A stretch of 64,000 nt of DNA from Taklimakanibacter lacteus (GCA_003576695.1 QOZQ01000002.1:434001-498000), one strand, 5' to 3'; shown: positions 9,998-18,465, counted from the first letter of the stretch. The notes: generated by a model from the letters alone, not told the origin. Numbers and translations: made by a program.

Positions 9998-10008
9998 AAT
10001 TGGTTGAG
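9998..10008. promoter_or_regulatory. Operator half-site 3 (AATTGGTTGAG)
   Basis: Exact reverse complement of the 11-mer at 9904-9914. It lies 21 nt before the ATG at 10030, within the mRNA leader, where it could act as a roadblock or looping site. Confidence 0.45.
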
Positions 10009-10029
10009 AAGCACATGGGAGGTCTTCAG

Positions 10030-11013
10030 ATGAAACCAATACCGAAATTGCTGTCCGGCCTCGCCGCGGCAGGCCTCATGCTCACCGTGGCCTTCACTGC
10101 GCAAGCCGCCGAGAAGGTGCGCGTAGCGCTGGGCGATGTCGTCTCGGTAGAGACGCTCGCCTTCGTCGTGGCGATGGAGCGCGCCAAGGACCGTGGCGTC
10201 GACTACGAACTCACGTCCTTCGCCAAGGAGGAGCTTGCCATCCAGTCGATGATCAACGGCCAGTCGGACCTCGGCGTCGGCACGCCCTACGCGGTCGTCC
10301 AGAAGTCGAAGCTGCCGCTCAAGAACATCTATCAGATGTCACGGCTCATCTTCTTTCCTGTCGCCTCCAAGGAATACAAGACATGGAAGGACATGAACGG
10401 CCAACCGATCACTTTCCATGCCCGTGGTACCGGCACGGAGGCGATCGGCAACATCATCGCCAAGCGCGAAGGCATCCAGTTCGGCGATCGCAGCTACGTC
10501 CCGGGCTCGGAGAACCGCATCATTGCGATGATGAACGGGCAGATCAAGGCGACGATCGTCGATCTCGCCAACAAGAATACGCTCATGGCGAAAGCCGGCG
10601 ACCGCTTCCACGTGCTGCCCGGCCTCGATGAGCCGGCGAGCGACGAACTCGTCTTCGCCAGCGACGCCTGGCTTAAGGACAATCGCGAGACGGCGAATAT
10701 CATCGTCGAGGAACTGCACAAACTGTGGCGCGAGATGAAATCCAATCCGGGCATCATCGAAACCGAGCGGGCCAAGCGCAATCTGATCGCCGACCAGCCC
10801 AAGGAAGTGCTGGCCGAAGTCGTTCCCTTCTACATCGAGGCGACCAAGGAGGGCGTCTATGCGCCGCTCGAGGATGCGGTCGAGGCTGCCAGGATCGATT
10901 TCCTCTTCTACACCGAAGCGGGAATGATGGAGGGCGCAGCCGACACGCTGAAGGTCGAGGATTATTGGGATCTGGGCCCGCTCGACGCTGCCAAGAAGGC
11001 GCTCGGGGGCTGA
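10030..11013 (+). CDS. ABC transporter substrate-binding protein, NMT1/SsuA-like
   Basis: The 327-residue periplasmic protein has a typical Sec signal peptide (hydrophobic LLSGLAAAGLMLTVAFTAQA, cleavage predicted after residue 26). The mature part resembles NMT1/THI5-like and SsuA/TauA binding proteins (VRVALGDVVSVETLAFVVAMERAKDRG, then SMINGQSDLGVGTPYAVVQ). The ATG at 10030 is preceded by GGGAGG at good spacing; an in-frame ATG at 10015 lacks one. It is the first gene of an operon with two permeases, one ATPase and an FAH-family hydrolase, so the ligand is probably an organic acid catabolised in the cell. The sequence does not name it. Confidence 0.88.
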   Translation: MKPIPKLLSGLAAAGLMLTVAFTAQAAEKVRVALGDVVSVETLAFVVAMERAKDRGVDYELTSFAKEELAIQSMINGQSDLGVGTPYAVVQKSKLPLKNIYQMSRLIFFPVASKEYKTWKDMNGQPITFHARGTGTEAIGNIIAKREGIQFGDRSYVPGSENRIIAMMNGQIKATIVDLANKNTLMAKAGDRFHVLPGLDEPASDELVFASDAWLKDNRETANIIVEELHKLWREMKSNPGIIETERAKRNLIADQPKEVLAEVVPFYIEATKEGVYAPLEDAVEAARIDFLFYTEAGMMEGAADTLKVEDYWDLGPLDAAKKALGG

Positions 11014-11043
11014 CTGTTCGATGTTGGACACGGCTGGATTTTT

Positions 11044-11071
11044 CCCCTTCTCCCTTGCGAGAGAGAAGGGG
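11044..11071. repeat. Intergenic hairpin, CCCCTTCTC / GAGAAGGGG
   Basis: Perfect 9-bp arms with a 10-nt spacer between the binding-protein gene and the first permease. Similar CCCCTTCTC palindromes are dispersed in many alphaproteobacteria. Here it could stabilise the 3' end of the binding-protein mRNA and give more binding protein than membrane subunits. No T-tract follows, so it is not a normal terminator. Confidence 0.5.
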
Positions 11072-11106
11072 AGATCTGGCGGAGCAGCGCAAGACGAAGG
11101 AGCCGC

Positions 11107-11919
11107 ATGACTCTCATCGCCGAGACAAAGGCCTATGCGCATAGGGGCTCCGCCTGGGGGGATATCCTTCGCCATCCGGCGACCCTGTGGCTCATCTCGG
11201 CGGTGATCGTCGCCGGCGCCTGGGAGATCGCCGGGCGCTGGCCGATCAGCCCCGCCTTTCCGCCATTTTCCGACACCATGTCGGCGCTTGCCGGCCTCAT
11301 CGCCGACGGCACGCTCGGCAAGGCGCTGATCATCACGCTCAAGCCTCTCGCCATCGGCCTTATCGCCTCGGTCGTCATGGGCGTGGGCCTCGGCGTGCTC
11401 ATGGGCCTCAACCGCTTCGCCGAGTGGCTGGGCTCGCCGATCTTTGTCATCGCGCAATCGGCGCCGCTCGCCGCGCTCATCCCCATTCTCACTTTCGCCT
11501 ATGGCATCGGCCTCACCGCGAAAATCCTGACCGTCTGCATCATGGCGATGCCGGTCATCGTGCTCAACTCGCTCAATGCGGTGCGCCACACACCGGCGAC
11601 ATTGCTCGACATGGGGCATTCCTTTCTCGCCACGCGCCGGCAGATCATCTTCAAGATCATCCTGCCGGCCGCGAGCCCGGTGATTTTCGCCGGCCTCAGG
11701 CTCGGTTGTGCCGCGGGCTTCATCGGCGTCATCCTCGCCGAGCTCCTCATCACGCCCACCGGCATCGGCGACATCATCACCTACAACCAGTCGGTTGCCG
11801 AGTATGAGAAGATGTATGCGGCGATCTTCGCCATCATGGCTCTCTCCGTGCTGCTCATTTCCTTGCTCGAGATGATCGAGACCGCCCTGTTCCACCCCGA
11901 AAAGCGAGCCCAATCATGA
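11107..11919 (+). CDS. ABC transporter permease, SsuC/TauC-like (first of two)
   Basis: The 270-residue inner-membrane protein has about six hydrophobic segments and the BPD_transp_1 EAA loop before the last helices (ATLLDMGHSFLATRRQIIFKIILPAASPVIFAGLRLG). It belongs to the nitrate/sulfonate/taurine permease group. Its stop overlaps the ATPase start by 4 nt (ATGA). A second, different permease lies after the ATPase, so the importer is probably a permease heterodimer, whereas SsuC/TauC-type systems normally use a homodimer. Confidence 0.88.
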   Translation: MTLIAETKAYAHRGSAWGDILRHPATLWLISAVIVAGAWEIAGRWPISPAFPPFSDTMSALAGLIADGTLGKALIITLKPLAIGLIASVVMGVGLGVLMGLNRFAEWLGSPIFVIAQSAPLAALIPILTFAYGIGLTAKILTVCIMAMPVIVLNSLNAVRHTPATLLDMGHSFLATRRQIIFKIILPAASPVIFAGLRLGCAAGFIGVILAELLITPTGIGDIITYNQSVAEYEKMYAAIFAIMALSVLLISLLEMIETALFHPEKRAQS

Positions 11920-12710
11920 GCCCAGCCGCCGCCCGCAAGATCGAAGCCCGACACCGCCCGATGGTCGAGGTGCGCCACCTGTCCAAGATCTATGCGGGAG
12001 GTGTGGAGGCGCTGAACGCCATCTCGGTTGATTTCCCCGAAGGCCAGCTCACCTCGCTGCTTGGTCCTTCGGGCTGCGGCAAGACCACGCTCCTCAAGAT
12101 CATTGCCGGCCTCATTCCCGCGACGTCGGGCGAGGTCATGGTCGACGGCCGGCCGGTGACGGGGCCCGGGCCCGAACGCGCCTTCGTCTTCCAGGATTTC
12201 GCTCTGATGCCCTGGGCCAATGTGCTGCGCAATGTCGCTTTCGGTCTCGAGCTCAAGGGTGTCGCCCAGAGCGAGCGGGAGGCGGTGGCGGAGAAACATA
12301 TCGCCAGCGTCGGCCTCGGGGGCTTCGAGCACGCCTTCCCGCATGAGCTTTCAGGCGGCATGCGCCAGCGCGTCGGCCTCGCCCGCGCCCTTGCCGTCAA
12401 TGCCAAGGTGCTGCTGATGGACGAGCCTTTCTCGGCCGTCGATGAGCAGACGCGGCGCAAATTCCAGGAAGACCTGCTCGAGCTCATCGCGCGCGAGCAC
12501 AAGACCTTCCTTTTCGTGACCCACTCGATCGAGGAGGCGGTCTATGTGTCCGACCGCATCGTCATCCTGTCCAAGCGGCCGAGCCAGGTTTCCGCCATCG
12601 TCGAGCCGGAGATCGGGCGCGGCCGCGATCCCGACCAGATTCGCCGCGATTCCGCCTATCTCGATACCGTCGAGACGATCTGGCAAAGCCTCAAGCGCTA
12701 CCTCGATTGA
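11916..12710 (+). CDS. ABC transporter ATP-binding protein, SsuB/TauB-like
   Basis: The 264-residue cytoplasmic ATPase drives the importer. Walker A GPSGCGKTT is at residues 50-58, the Q-loop in VFQDFALMPW, the signature LSGGMRQR at 145-152, Walker B VLLMDEPF at 166-173, and the H-loop in FVTHSIEEAV. It is translationally coupled to the preceding permease (ATGA overlap) and is followed after 11 nt by the second permease. The nitrate/sulfonate/taurine subfamily assignment rests on overall similarity; the substrate is not known. Confidence 0.92.
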   Translation: MSPAAARKIEARHRPMVEVRHLSKIYAGGVEALNAISVDFPEGQLTSLLGPSGCGKTTLLKIIAGLIPATSGEVMVDGRPVTGPGPERAFVFQDFALMPWANVLRNVAFGLELKGVAQSEREAVAEKHIASVGLGGFEHAFPHELSGGMRQRVGLARALAVNAKVLLMDEPFSAVDEQTRRKFQEDLLELIAREHKTFLFVTHSIEEAVYVSDRIVILSKRPSQVSAIVEPEIGRGRDPDQIRRDSAYLDTVETIWQSLKRYLD

Positions 12711-12721
12711 AGGAGAGGCTC

Positions 12722-13477
12722 ATGACCATAGGCAATATCCGTCTTCCGATCATGACCTCGCTCATCATCTGGGCCATCCTGTGGGAAATCGTCGGGCGCT
12801 CGGGCGCGAGCTTCGTCATTCCGCCGCTTTCCGGCATCTTCGCCCGCATAGTCGAGATCGTGCCCACACCCTCTTTCGGCGAAGCTCTGTGGATCACCGG
12901 CAAGGCCTTCGTCATCGGCAATGTCATCGCGGTCCTGTTCGGCATACCGCTCGGCGTGCTGATGGGGCGATCGCACATCGCCGACCGCATCTTCCTTCCC
13001 TGGGTGAACCTGTTCCTGTCGGCGCCGCTTTCGGCTCTGGTGCCCATCATCATGGTGATCTTCGGCGCCGGACAGACCACCATCATCTTCACCGTCGTCC
13101 TCTTCGCCATCTGGATCATCGTGCTCGATGCCCGCGCCGGCGTGCGCAGCATCACGCCCTCGCTCGTCGAAATGGCGCTGAGCTTCGGTGCGACGCCCTG
13201 GCAGGCCTTTTCCAGGATCTATGTGTGGGCGGCGCTGCCTGAGATCCTCTCAGGCATCAGGCTCGGCCTCATCCGCGCCGTCAAGGGTGTCGTCATCGGC
13301 CAGATGCTGGTGTCGATCATCGGCTTCGGCCGCCTTTTCGAGCTCTATTCCTCCCGGTTTCTGATGGAGCATTTCTGGGCGTTGCTCTTCGTGCTCTTCG
13401 CTTTCGCCTTCGCGATCAACGAAGCGCTGACCTGGCTCGAACGGCGTTTCGAGTATTTCGCTTCCTCACGCAATTGA
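12722..13477 (+). CDS. ABC transporter permease, SsuC/TauC-like (second of two)
   Basis: The 251-residue multi-spanning membrane protein has the same layout as the gene at 11107, with an EAA-type loop (PSLVEMALSFGATPWQAFSRIYVWAALPEILSGIRLG). The two permeases are clearly paralogous but divergent. The ATG at 12722 follows AGGAGAGGCTC, preferred over a TTG 15 nt upstream that overlaps the ATPase stop. It most likely pairs with the first permease around a single ATPase dimer. Confidence 0.88.
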   Translation: MTIGNIRLPIMTSLIIWAILWEIVGRSGASFVIPPLSGIFARIVEIVPTPSFGEALWITGKAFVIGNVIAVLFGIPLGVLMGRSHIADRIFLPWVNLFLSAPLSALVPIIMVIFGAGQTTIIFTVVLFAIWIIVLDARAGVRSITPSLVEMALSFGATPWQAFSRIYVWAALPEILSGIRLGLIRAVKGVVIGQMLVSIIGFGRLFELYSSRFLMEHFWALLFVLFAFAFAINEALTWLERRFEYFASSRN

Positions 13478-13507
13478 ACTTCCACCCCAGCAAGGAGCAG
13501 ACGTCCC

Positions 13508-14191
13508 ATGGATTTCGTGATTGCCCAACCGAAACAGGCAAGCCTCAAGGTGAGAGGCTCCAAGGCCTCCTTTCCGGTGCATCGCATCTATTGCGTGGGA
13601 CGCAACTATGCCGCCCATGCGATCGAGATGGGCGGCGATCCCAATCGCGAGCCGCCCTTCTTCTTCCAGAAGAATCCCGACAATCTGGTGCAGGACGGCA
13701 TCTTCCCCTATCCGCCGGCCTCGAACGACGTGCATCACGAAATCGAGCTCGTGGTGGCGCTGAAGGAGGGCGGCAAGGACATCTCGCTCGCCCATGCGAT
13801 GGACTGTGTCTATGGCTATGGCGTCGGGCTCGATATGACGCGCCGGGATCTGCAGGGCAAGGCCAAGGATGCGGGCCGGCCGTGGGAAGTCGGCAAGGCC
13901 TTCGAATCATCGGCGCCGGCATCGGCCCTGGTGCAGGCGAGCGAGATCGGTCATCCGTCTGCGGGGGCGATCTGGCTCGATGTCAATGATGAGCGCCGCC
14001 AGACCGGTGATCTCAATCAGATGATCTGGAAAGTGCCGGAAATGATCAGCTACCTGTCCGGCCTGTTCGTGCTTCAGCCCGGCGACGTCATTTTCTCGGG
14101 AACACCGTCGGGGGTAGGTCCGGTGCGGCGGGGCGACCGGCTTCTCGGCCATATTGATGGCGTCGGCGATCTCGCGGTCAGCGTCGCATGA
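13508..14191 (+). CDS. Fumarylacetoacetate hydrolase (FAH)-family protein
   Basis: The 227-residue protein has the single FAH domain found in fumarylpyruvate hydrolase, acylpyruvases and 2-oxo-hept-4-ene-dioate enzymes. The opening IYCVGRNYAAHAIEMG and the metal-ligand segment HHEIELVVAL (Glu78, Glu80) with Asp109 (GVGLDMTRRD) are intact, and SGTPSGVGPV lies near the C-terminus. It is the last gene of the ABC-importer operon, 30 nt behind the second permease, so it probably acts on the imported compound or a product of it. Length and motifs best match fumarylpyruvate hydrolase/acylpyruvase, but no gentisate or aromatic ring-cleavage genes are nearby. Confidence 0.88.
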   Translation: MDFVIAQPKQASLKVRGSKASFPVHRIYCVGRNYAAHAIEMGGDPNREPPFFFQKNPDNLVQDGIFPYPPASNDVHHEIELVVALKEGGKDISLAHAMDCVYGYGVGLDMTRRDLQGKAKDAGRPWEVGKAFESSAPASALVQASEIGHPSAGAIWLDVNDERRQTGDLNQMIWKVPEMISYLSGLFVLQPGDVIFSGTPSGVGPVRRGDRLLGHIDGVGDLAVSVA

Positions 14192-14320
14192 TCCGACCCA
14201 TATCCACGTAACCTCGTCTTTTGACAGCCGCATTGCCATTGGCCGGTCTGGCGCTGTCTTCGCTGCGCAGGGCTTGGCGGGCCGGTTCAGGGCCAGCACG
14301 CGCGGCTTCCGGCTGATGCA

Positions 14321-14361
14321 AGCATATGGGGTGCAAATCCCGCCGGGGCGCGCCATATGCT
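14321..14361. promoter_or_regulatory. Inverted repeat AGCATATGG-N23-CCATATGCT ending at a start codon
   Basis: Perfect 9-bp arms at 14321-14329 and 14353-14361; the second arm ends exactly before the ATG of the SIS-domain gene. It could be an operator or an mRNA hairpin that hides the initiation region, which otherwise has no good Shine-Dalgarno. No regulator gene adjoins it. Confidence 0.4.
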
Positions 14362-15885
14362 ATGGTCATGACCACGGCGGACGAGTTCCTGAGCCAGAAG
14401 GAAAGGTTCCAGCTCGGCGACTTGCCGACCGAATGTCCGCACCCCAAGACCTCGGGCCTCTGCGATTGGGCCAAACGGGATGTGGCGTTCGGCCTTGACG
14501 TCTTGCGCGAGGTCGATCTCGATGCTCTGCGCCGCGTCCTCGGGTTCCGCCAGAGCTTGTATGGTTTCTTCCATGCCGTGGCCTCGGCGCTCGAGCGCGG
14601 TGACCGGATATTTCTGGTCGGCTGCGGCGCCACCGGCCGGCTTTCCTTGTCGCTTGAATATCTGTGGCGAAGAAAATTTCCGGCCTCGCTGCAGGTTGCC
14701 TCGCTCATGGCCGGAGGCGACGTCGCCTTGGTCCATTCGCTGGAAGGTTTCGAGGACTTCCCCGAATACGGCGCCCGTCATCTGCGCCAGCTCGGCTTCG
14801 GCGCCAATGACCTGCTGATCGCTTCGACGGAAGGCGGCGAAACACCCTATGTGATCGGCGCCGTCGAAGCGGCGGCGGAGATGTCCCGGGCCTCGCCGCA
14901 GTTCCTCTATTGCAACCCGCGGCAGATCTTGCTGGATCGGGTAGAACGCTCGCGGCGCATCCTGACCGATCCGCGCATCCGGTCCTATTGTCTCGATACC
15001 GGCCCCATGGCCTTGACGGGCAGCACCCGCATGCAGGCGTCGACCGTGCTGATGCTGGTGATCGGGCTTGCCCTGGAGTTCGGTCGTGATGTGGAGGGCG
15101 CCTTCACGGCGCTTGAACGGTGGATCGAATACCTGGCCGCGCAGGATGTGGCGCCCTTGGCGCCCTTTGTCGTCAGCGAGGCCGGCGCCTATCTCGAGAA
15201 TCGACACACGATCTATTCCAGCGACGACTATGCGATCACGGTATTCACCGACACGACCGAGCGGGCGCCGACCTTCAACCTGGCCCCGTTCGACAACCCG
15301 GAGCATCCGACAGGCCGCCATTCTCTGACCTATCTGACGATCCCTGGGGCGGCGACGGCGAGCGAAAGCTGGCGCCATCTGTTGGCCCGCGACCCGCGGC
15401 CGCTCGAATGGCCCGCGATCCATCCCAAGACGACGAAAGACTATCTGCTGAGCTTCGATTTCAGCCGCCGGGCGTTGGATTTCCGCTGCCGGATACTGGG
15501 CCCCCCTCAGGTCTTCCATATCGGCACGGCCGGGGGCCAGCTGTGGTTGAGTTTCAGGGGCGTCGAGCAGCATTTTGGCCTGCCGGGTTCTCCGCTTCTC
15601 GATCATCTCACGCTGAAGCTGCTGCTCAACATGCATTCGACATTGCTGATGGGCCGGCTCGGACGGTTCGAGGGCAATCTGATGACCTGGGTCTATCCCT
15701 CCAACGGCAAGCTGGTTGACCGCGCGGCACGCTACACGCAGATGCTTCTGCACCAGCGCGGCCAGGATGATTTCACCTATGACGAGATCGTCCGCGCCCA
15801 GTTCCTGTGCAAGGCGGAACTCAGCCCGCAGGACTCGATTGTCCACAAGACCATCGAGAAACTGACCGGCGGCCTAGCTTCTTGA
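14362..15885 (+). CDS. Double-SIS protein related to MurNAc-6-P etherase / glucokinase regulatory protein
   Basis: The 507-residue protein looks like MurQ/GKRP with an expanded C-terminal half. The first SIS domain has GCGATGRL (88-94), AGGDVALVHSLEGFED, STEGGETPYVIGA and TGSTRMQAST (219-228), each collinear with MurQ motifs. The MurQ C-terminal motif (GNLMxxxxxxNxKL) appears only around 438-451, about 200 residues late, after an inserted second sugar-isomerase-like region. Compared with E. coli MurQ from memory, the Glu114 equivalent (LEGFED) is kept but the Glu83 equivalent is a leucine, so etherase activity is doubtful. It may bind or isomerise a sugar phosphate. The start is uncertain (14362 or 14368). 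Its end overlaps the convergent gene by 12 nt. Confidence 0.75.
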   Translation: MVMTTADEFLSQKERFQLGDLPTECPHPKTSGLCDWAKRDVAFGLDVLREVDLDALRRVLGFRQSLYGFFHAVASALERGDRIFLVGCGATGRLSLSLEYLWRRKFPASLQVASLMAGGDVALVHSLEGFEDFPEYGARHLRQLGFGANDLLIASTEGGETPYVIGAVEAAAEMSRASPQFLYCNPRQILLDRVERSRRILTDPRIRSYCLDTGPMALTGSTRMQASTVLMLVIGLALEFGRDVEGAFTALERWIEYLAAQDVAPLAPFVVSEAGAYLENRHTIYSSDDYAITVFTDTTERAPTFNLAPFDNPEHPTGRHSLTYLTIPGAATASESWRHLLARDPRPLEWPAIHPKTTKDYLLSFDFSRRALDFRCRILGPPQVFHIGTAGGQLWLSFRGVEQHFGLPGSPLLDHLTLKLLLNMHSTLLMGRLGRFEGNLMTWVYPSNGKLVDRAARYTQMLLHQRGQDDFTYDEIVRAQFLCKAELSPQDSIVHKTIEKLTGGLAS

Positions 15886-16794
15886 GTAAACCAACGCTGC
15901 GGCGGCAAGGTCTTCGATGGCGGTGCCGCAGGACTTGAAGAGCGTGATCTCTTCCCGGTTGCGCCGTCCGCCGGTCTTGCCGCGGCAGAGATCGAAGAGA
16001 TCGCCCTGGATGGCCTCCATGCGGAACTTGCCTTCCTTCTCCGCCTGCAGGAGATCGCCGGCTTCCGTCTCGGCCCCCTCGCGCGTATCGACATAGACCC
16101 GCGCCCGGGCGACCGCTTCGCCATCCGTCTCGCGCATCTGCGGCTTGAAGGCGCCGGCGAGGTCGACATGGGTGCCGGGCTTCAGCCACGCGCCCCGCAC
16201 GATGGGCTCGTTCGATGTGGTGGCGCAGGAGATGATATCGGCCGCGCCAACCGCCTTTTCGAGGTCGCGCACCACGCTCGTCTCGAAGCCGTCCCGCGCA
16301 AGCTCGGCGGCGAGGTCCCGGGCCTTGTCGGGTGAGCGATTGTAAAGGAGCACGTGCTTGATCGGGCGCGTGGCGGCATGGGCGCGCACGAAATGCGCCC
16401 CCAGCGCCCCGGTGCCGACCATCATCAGGGTGGACGCATCCTGGCGCGCCAGATAGTCCGCGGCGAGCGCGCTCGCCGCGGCCGTGCGCCGGCGGGTCAG
16501 CTCGGTGCCGTCCATCATGGCGACCGTCGCCCCGGTGCGGTTGTCGATGAGAAGGTAGTTCGCGGTTATCGTGGGCAGGCCTTGCGCCGGATTGTCGCTC
16601 TTGAACACCACGGTCTTGAGCCCGGTGAAGGCCTTCGACCAGGCCGGCATCAGAAGCAGGATCGCCGCATCGGATGTCTGATGCTGGTGGCGCACCGGCG
16701 TGGTGATGTCCTCGCGAAAGCCCTGGCGCAGGGCCTCGACGATGTCGCGATAGGGGGCTGCTTTCGCCACCTGGTCGGCGGAAATGATCTTCAT
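15874..16794 (-). CDS. Ornithine cyclodeaminase / mu-crystallin family protein
   Basis: The 306-residue protein belongs to the OCD/mu-crystallin family of NAD(P)-dependent enzymes: ornithine cyclodeaminase, alanine dehydrogenase and ketimine/imino-acid reductases. The dinucleotide fold is at GTGALGAHFV (127-136). The preceding RRRTAAASALAADYLAR and the later SCATTSNEPIV and HVDLAGAFKPQMRETD are family hallmarks. The specific substrate cannot be read from the sequence. Its ATG overlaps the lapA stop by 4 nt, so it is expressed at the end of the ihfB-lapA transcript. It converges with the SIS-domain gene, overlapping it by 12 nt. Confidence 0.88.
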   Translation of the reverse strand: MKIISADQVAKAAPYRDIVEALRQGFREDITTPVRHQHQTSDAAILLLMPAWSKAFTGLKTVVFKSDNPAQGLPTITANYLLIDNRTGATVAMMDGTELTRRRTAAASALAADYLARQDASTLMMVGTGALGAHFVRAHAATRPIKHVLLYNRSPDKARDLAAELARDGFETSVVRDLEKAVGAADIISCATTSNEPIVRGAWLKPGTHVDLAGAFKPQMRETDGEAVARARVYVDTREGAETEAGDLLQAEKEGKFRMEAIQGDLFDLCRGKTGGRRNREEITLFKSCGTAIEDLAAAALVYSRS

Positions 16795-17129
16795 GATGTC
16801 TGGATCGGGAGATTGCTTCGATCTTGCTGCTCGCGCCGCAGGCGTTGGGCTTCATCCTGGACGCGCTGCAGGTCGCTGCGCGCCTCCCTTGTGGCCCTGC
16901 GCCATTTTCCCTGGGCAAACCAGCAGGCGATCCAGCCGGCGATCATGCCGAAGAAGATGCCGACGAAGACCAGGGCCCATAGCGGCATGTACATGGTGGC
17001 GAAGGGGGCCTGGCTCGAAAACGGATCGAAGGAGACTTCGATCCATTGCCGGTTGGCCACGCAGAAGGCGATGACGATCACGGCGATCGGCAGGCCGACC
17101 GCCCAATTGATGATTCGGCGAAAGGTCAC
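16791..17129 (-). CDS. lapA: LapA-domain inner-membrane protein
   Basis: The 112-residue protein has two hydrophobic segments (about 8-24 and 50-72) and a basic, helical cytoplasmic tail ([29 protein letters not shown]). This is the LapA/YciS layout; in E. coli LapA works with LapB in LPS assembly control. Its start overlaps the ihfB stop by 4 nt, and the gene directly after ihfB in alphaproteobacteria is usually this one. No lapB is in the window. Confidence 0.85.
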   Translation of the reverse strand: MTFRRIINWAVGLPIAVIVIAFCVANRQWIEVSFDPFSSQAPFATMYMPLWALVFVGIFFGMIAGWIACWFAQGKWRRATREARSDLQRVQDEAQRLRREQQDRSNLPIQTS

Positions 17130-17413
17130 GGCTCAGTTCGGTTGAGCTGCTCGCGCAATTCCTTGCCGGTCTTGAAAAAGGGCACGTGCTTGGCTTCCAC
17201 CGTCACGGGCTCGCCCGTGCGCGGGTTGCGACCCTGGCGGCCCTGGCGCGATTTGACCGAAAACGCCCCGAAACCCCGCAATTCGACCCGGTCGCCGCCA
17301 CGCATGGCATTGATGATCTGGTCGAATATCGTGTTGATGATGCGCTCCACATCCCGGTGATAGAGATGAGGGTTCTTTTCGGCGATCTTCTGGATCAGTT
17401 CCGATTTTATCAT
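17126..17413 (-). CDS. ihfB: Integration host factor subunit beta
   Basis: The 95-residue HU/IHF-fold protein forms a heterodimer with IhfA and bends DNA sharply. The full family pattern is present: [36 protein letters not shown] and the arm [10 protein letters not shown], whose Pro64 is the residue that intercalates in DNA. I start at the Met giving this N-terminus; the upstream open frame lies in the sppA-ihfB gap. It is followed by lapA with a 4-nt overlap. Confidence 0.96.
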   Translation of the reverse strand: MIKSELIQKIAEKNPHLYHRDVERIINTIFDQIINAMRGGDRVELRGFGAFSVKSRQGRQGRNPRTGEPVTVEAKHVPFFKTGKELREQLNRTEP

Positions 17414-17436
17414 GTGAGGCCCCGCTCGCCTTCCTG

Positions 17437-18387
17437 TTACTGGAGCGAAGGGTGCCAAACCGAGACGAGACCGTCAAGTTTCTGCAATTGCGCCTGTTGG
17501 GCGAGGTCCGGCAGGCCCATGGCCTTGAGCGCGCCCGAGGTGATTTTGAGGCCAAGGCCGAGGAGGCCTGAGTCTTCCGGCGGCACCGCCCAGTCCTTGA
17601 CCGCAATGTCGGCCGGAAGCTTCTTTTCCTTTTTGATCCAGTCCACCGCCTTGTCCTCGCCGCCCAATTCGTCGATGAGCTTTTCGGCGACCGCCTGCCG
17701 GCCGGTATAGACGCGCCCGTCCGACAGCACCTTGACCTTGTCGATCGGCAGCTTGCGGCGCTCGGCGACGAGCCCGGTGAACCAGGCGAAGCTGTCCTGC
17801 ACCATCTGGTTGGATACTTCCCGGGCCTTGTCGGAGAGGGGCTTGAAGGGCGACGGCTCGGCCTTGAGGTCGCCCGACTTGATTTCCTGCATCTGGACGC
17901 CGATCGTCTCGAGCAGCTTCGACACTTCGGCCCACTGGAAGATGACGCCGATCGAGCCGGTGATGGTGTTGCCGCGGGCGACGATATGGTCGGCGGCGAT
18001 GGCGGTGATATAGCCGCCCGACGCCGCGACGGTGTCCATGACGGCGGCCACCGGCTTGTCCTTGGCGATCTTGCGGATCGCCTCATAGATCGCCTCGGAG
18101 CCCGCGGTGGTGCCGCCGGGGCTGTCGATGCGCACGATCAGGCCCTTCACATGGCCGGCCTTGGCGATGTCGTCGAGGAGATCGAGGGTCGGCTGGTCAC
18201 CGGTGATGAGGCCGGTGATCCGGATCCTGGCGATATGGTCCTGGCGCTTCGAAAGGTCGAAGCCGCCGAAGCTCGCGGCCAGCGCCAGGAGCCCGCCGAT
18301 GAAGAGAAGGATGGCCGCCACGCGCCAGAAGGTCAGGCGGCGCTTCAGCCGCCTCCGGTCGATGATGAGTTCAGCTTCGGTCGCCAT
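17437..18387 (-). CDS. sppA: Signal peptide peptidase SppA (short type)
   Basis: The 316-residue membrane-anchored serine protease degrades cleaved signal peptides. A single N-terminal anchor lies at about 22-40 after a basic tail. The catalytic serine is Ser123 in AASGGYI and the likely base Lys175 in [14 protein letters not shown], giving a Ser/Lys dyad. It is the short, single-domain form (like Bacillus SppA), not the long E. coli form. It lies between rpsA and ihfB on the minus strand, 23 nt before ihfB. Confidence 0.93.
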   Translation of the reverse strand: MATEAELIIDRRRLKRRLTFWRVAAILLFIGGLLALAASFGGFDLSKRQDHIARIRITGLITGDQPTLDLLDDIAKAGHVKGLIVRIDSPGGTTAGSEAIYEAIRKIAKDKPVAAVMDTVAASGGYITAIAADHIVARGNTITGSIGVIFQWAEVSKLLETIGVQMQEIKSGDLKAEPSPFKPLSDKAREVSNQMVQDSFAWFTGLVAERRKLPIDKVKVLSDGRVYTGRQAVAEKLIDELGGEDKAVDWIKKEKKLPADIAVKDWAVPPEDSGLLGLGLKITSGALKAMGLPDLAQQAQLQKLDGLVSVWHPSLQ

Positions 18388-18415
18388 CGCGCGAGGGTCC
18401 TCGTGAATATCGGTC

Positions 18416-18447
18416 AGAACCGGTTTTCGGACAGCCCGATGCGCAAA
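18416..18447. repeat. Rhizobiales-type intergenic repeat, copy C (partial)
   Basis: This stretch shares CGGTTTTCGGA followed by CCCGATGCGCAA with the copy at 31774-31817 (3 mismatches in 26 nt). It is the right half of a dispersed palindromic element whose left arm (CCGAAAAGTG) is missing here. It sits in the sppA-rpsA gap. Confidence 0.55.
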
Positions 18448-18465
18448 TTAAGGCATGAAACGGAA

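Noticed and set aside
10030-14191. Taurine, sulfonate or nitrate uptake operon
   Set aside because: The protein families fit, but no desulfonation, dioxygenase or nitrate genes are present and an FAH hydrolase ends the operon, so the substrate is left open.
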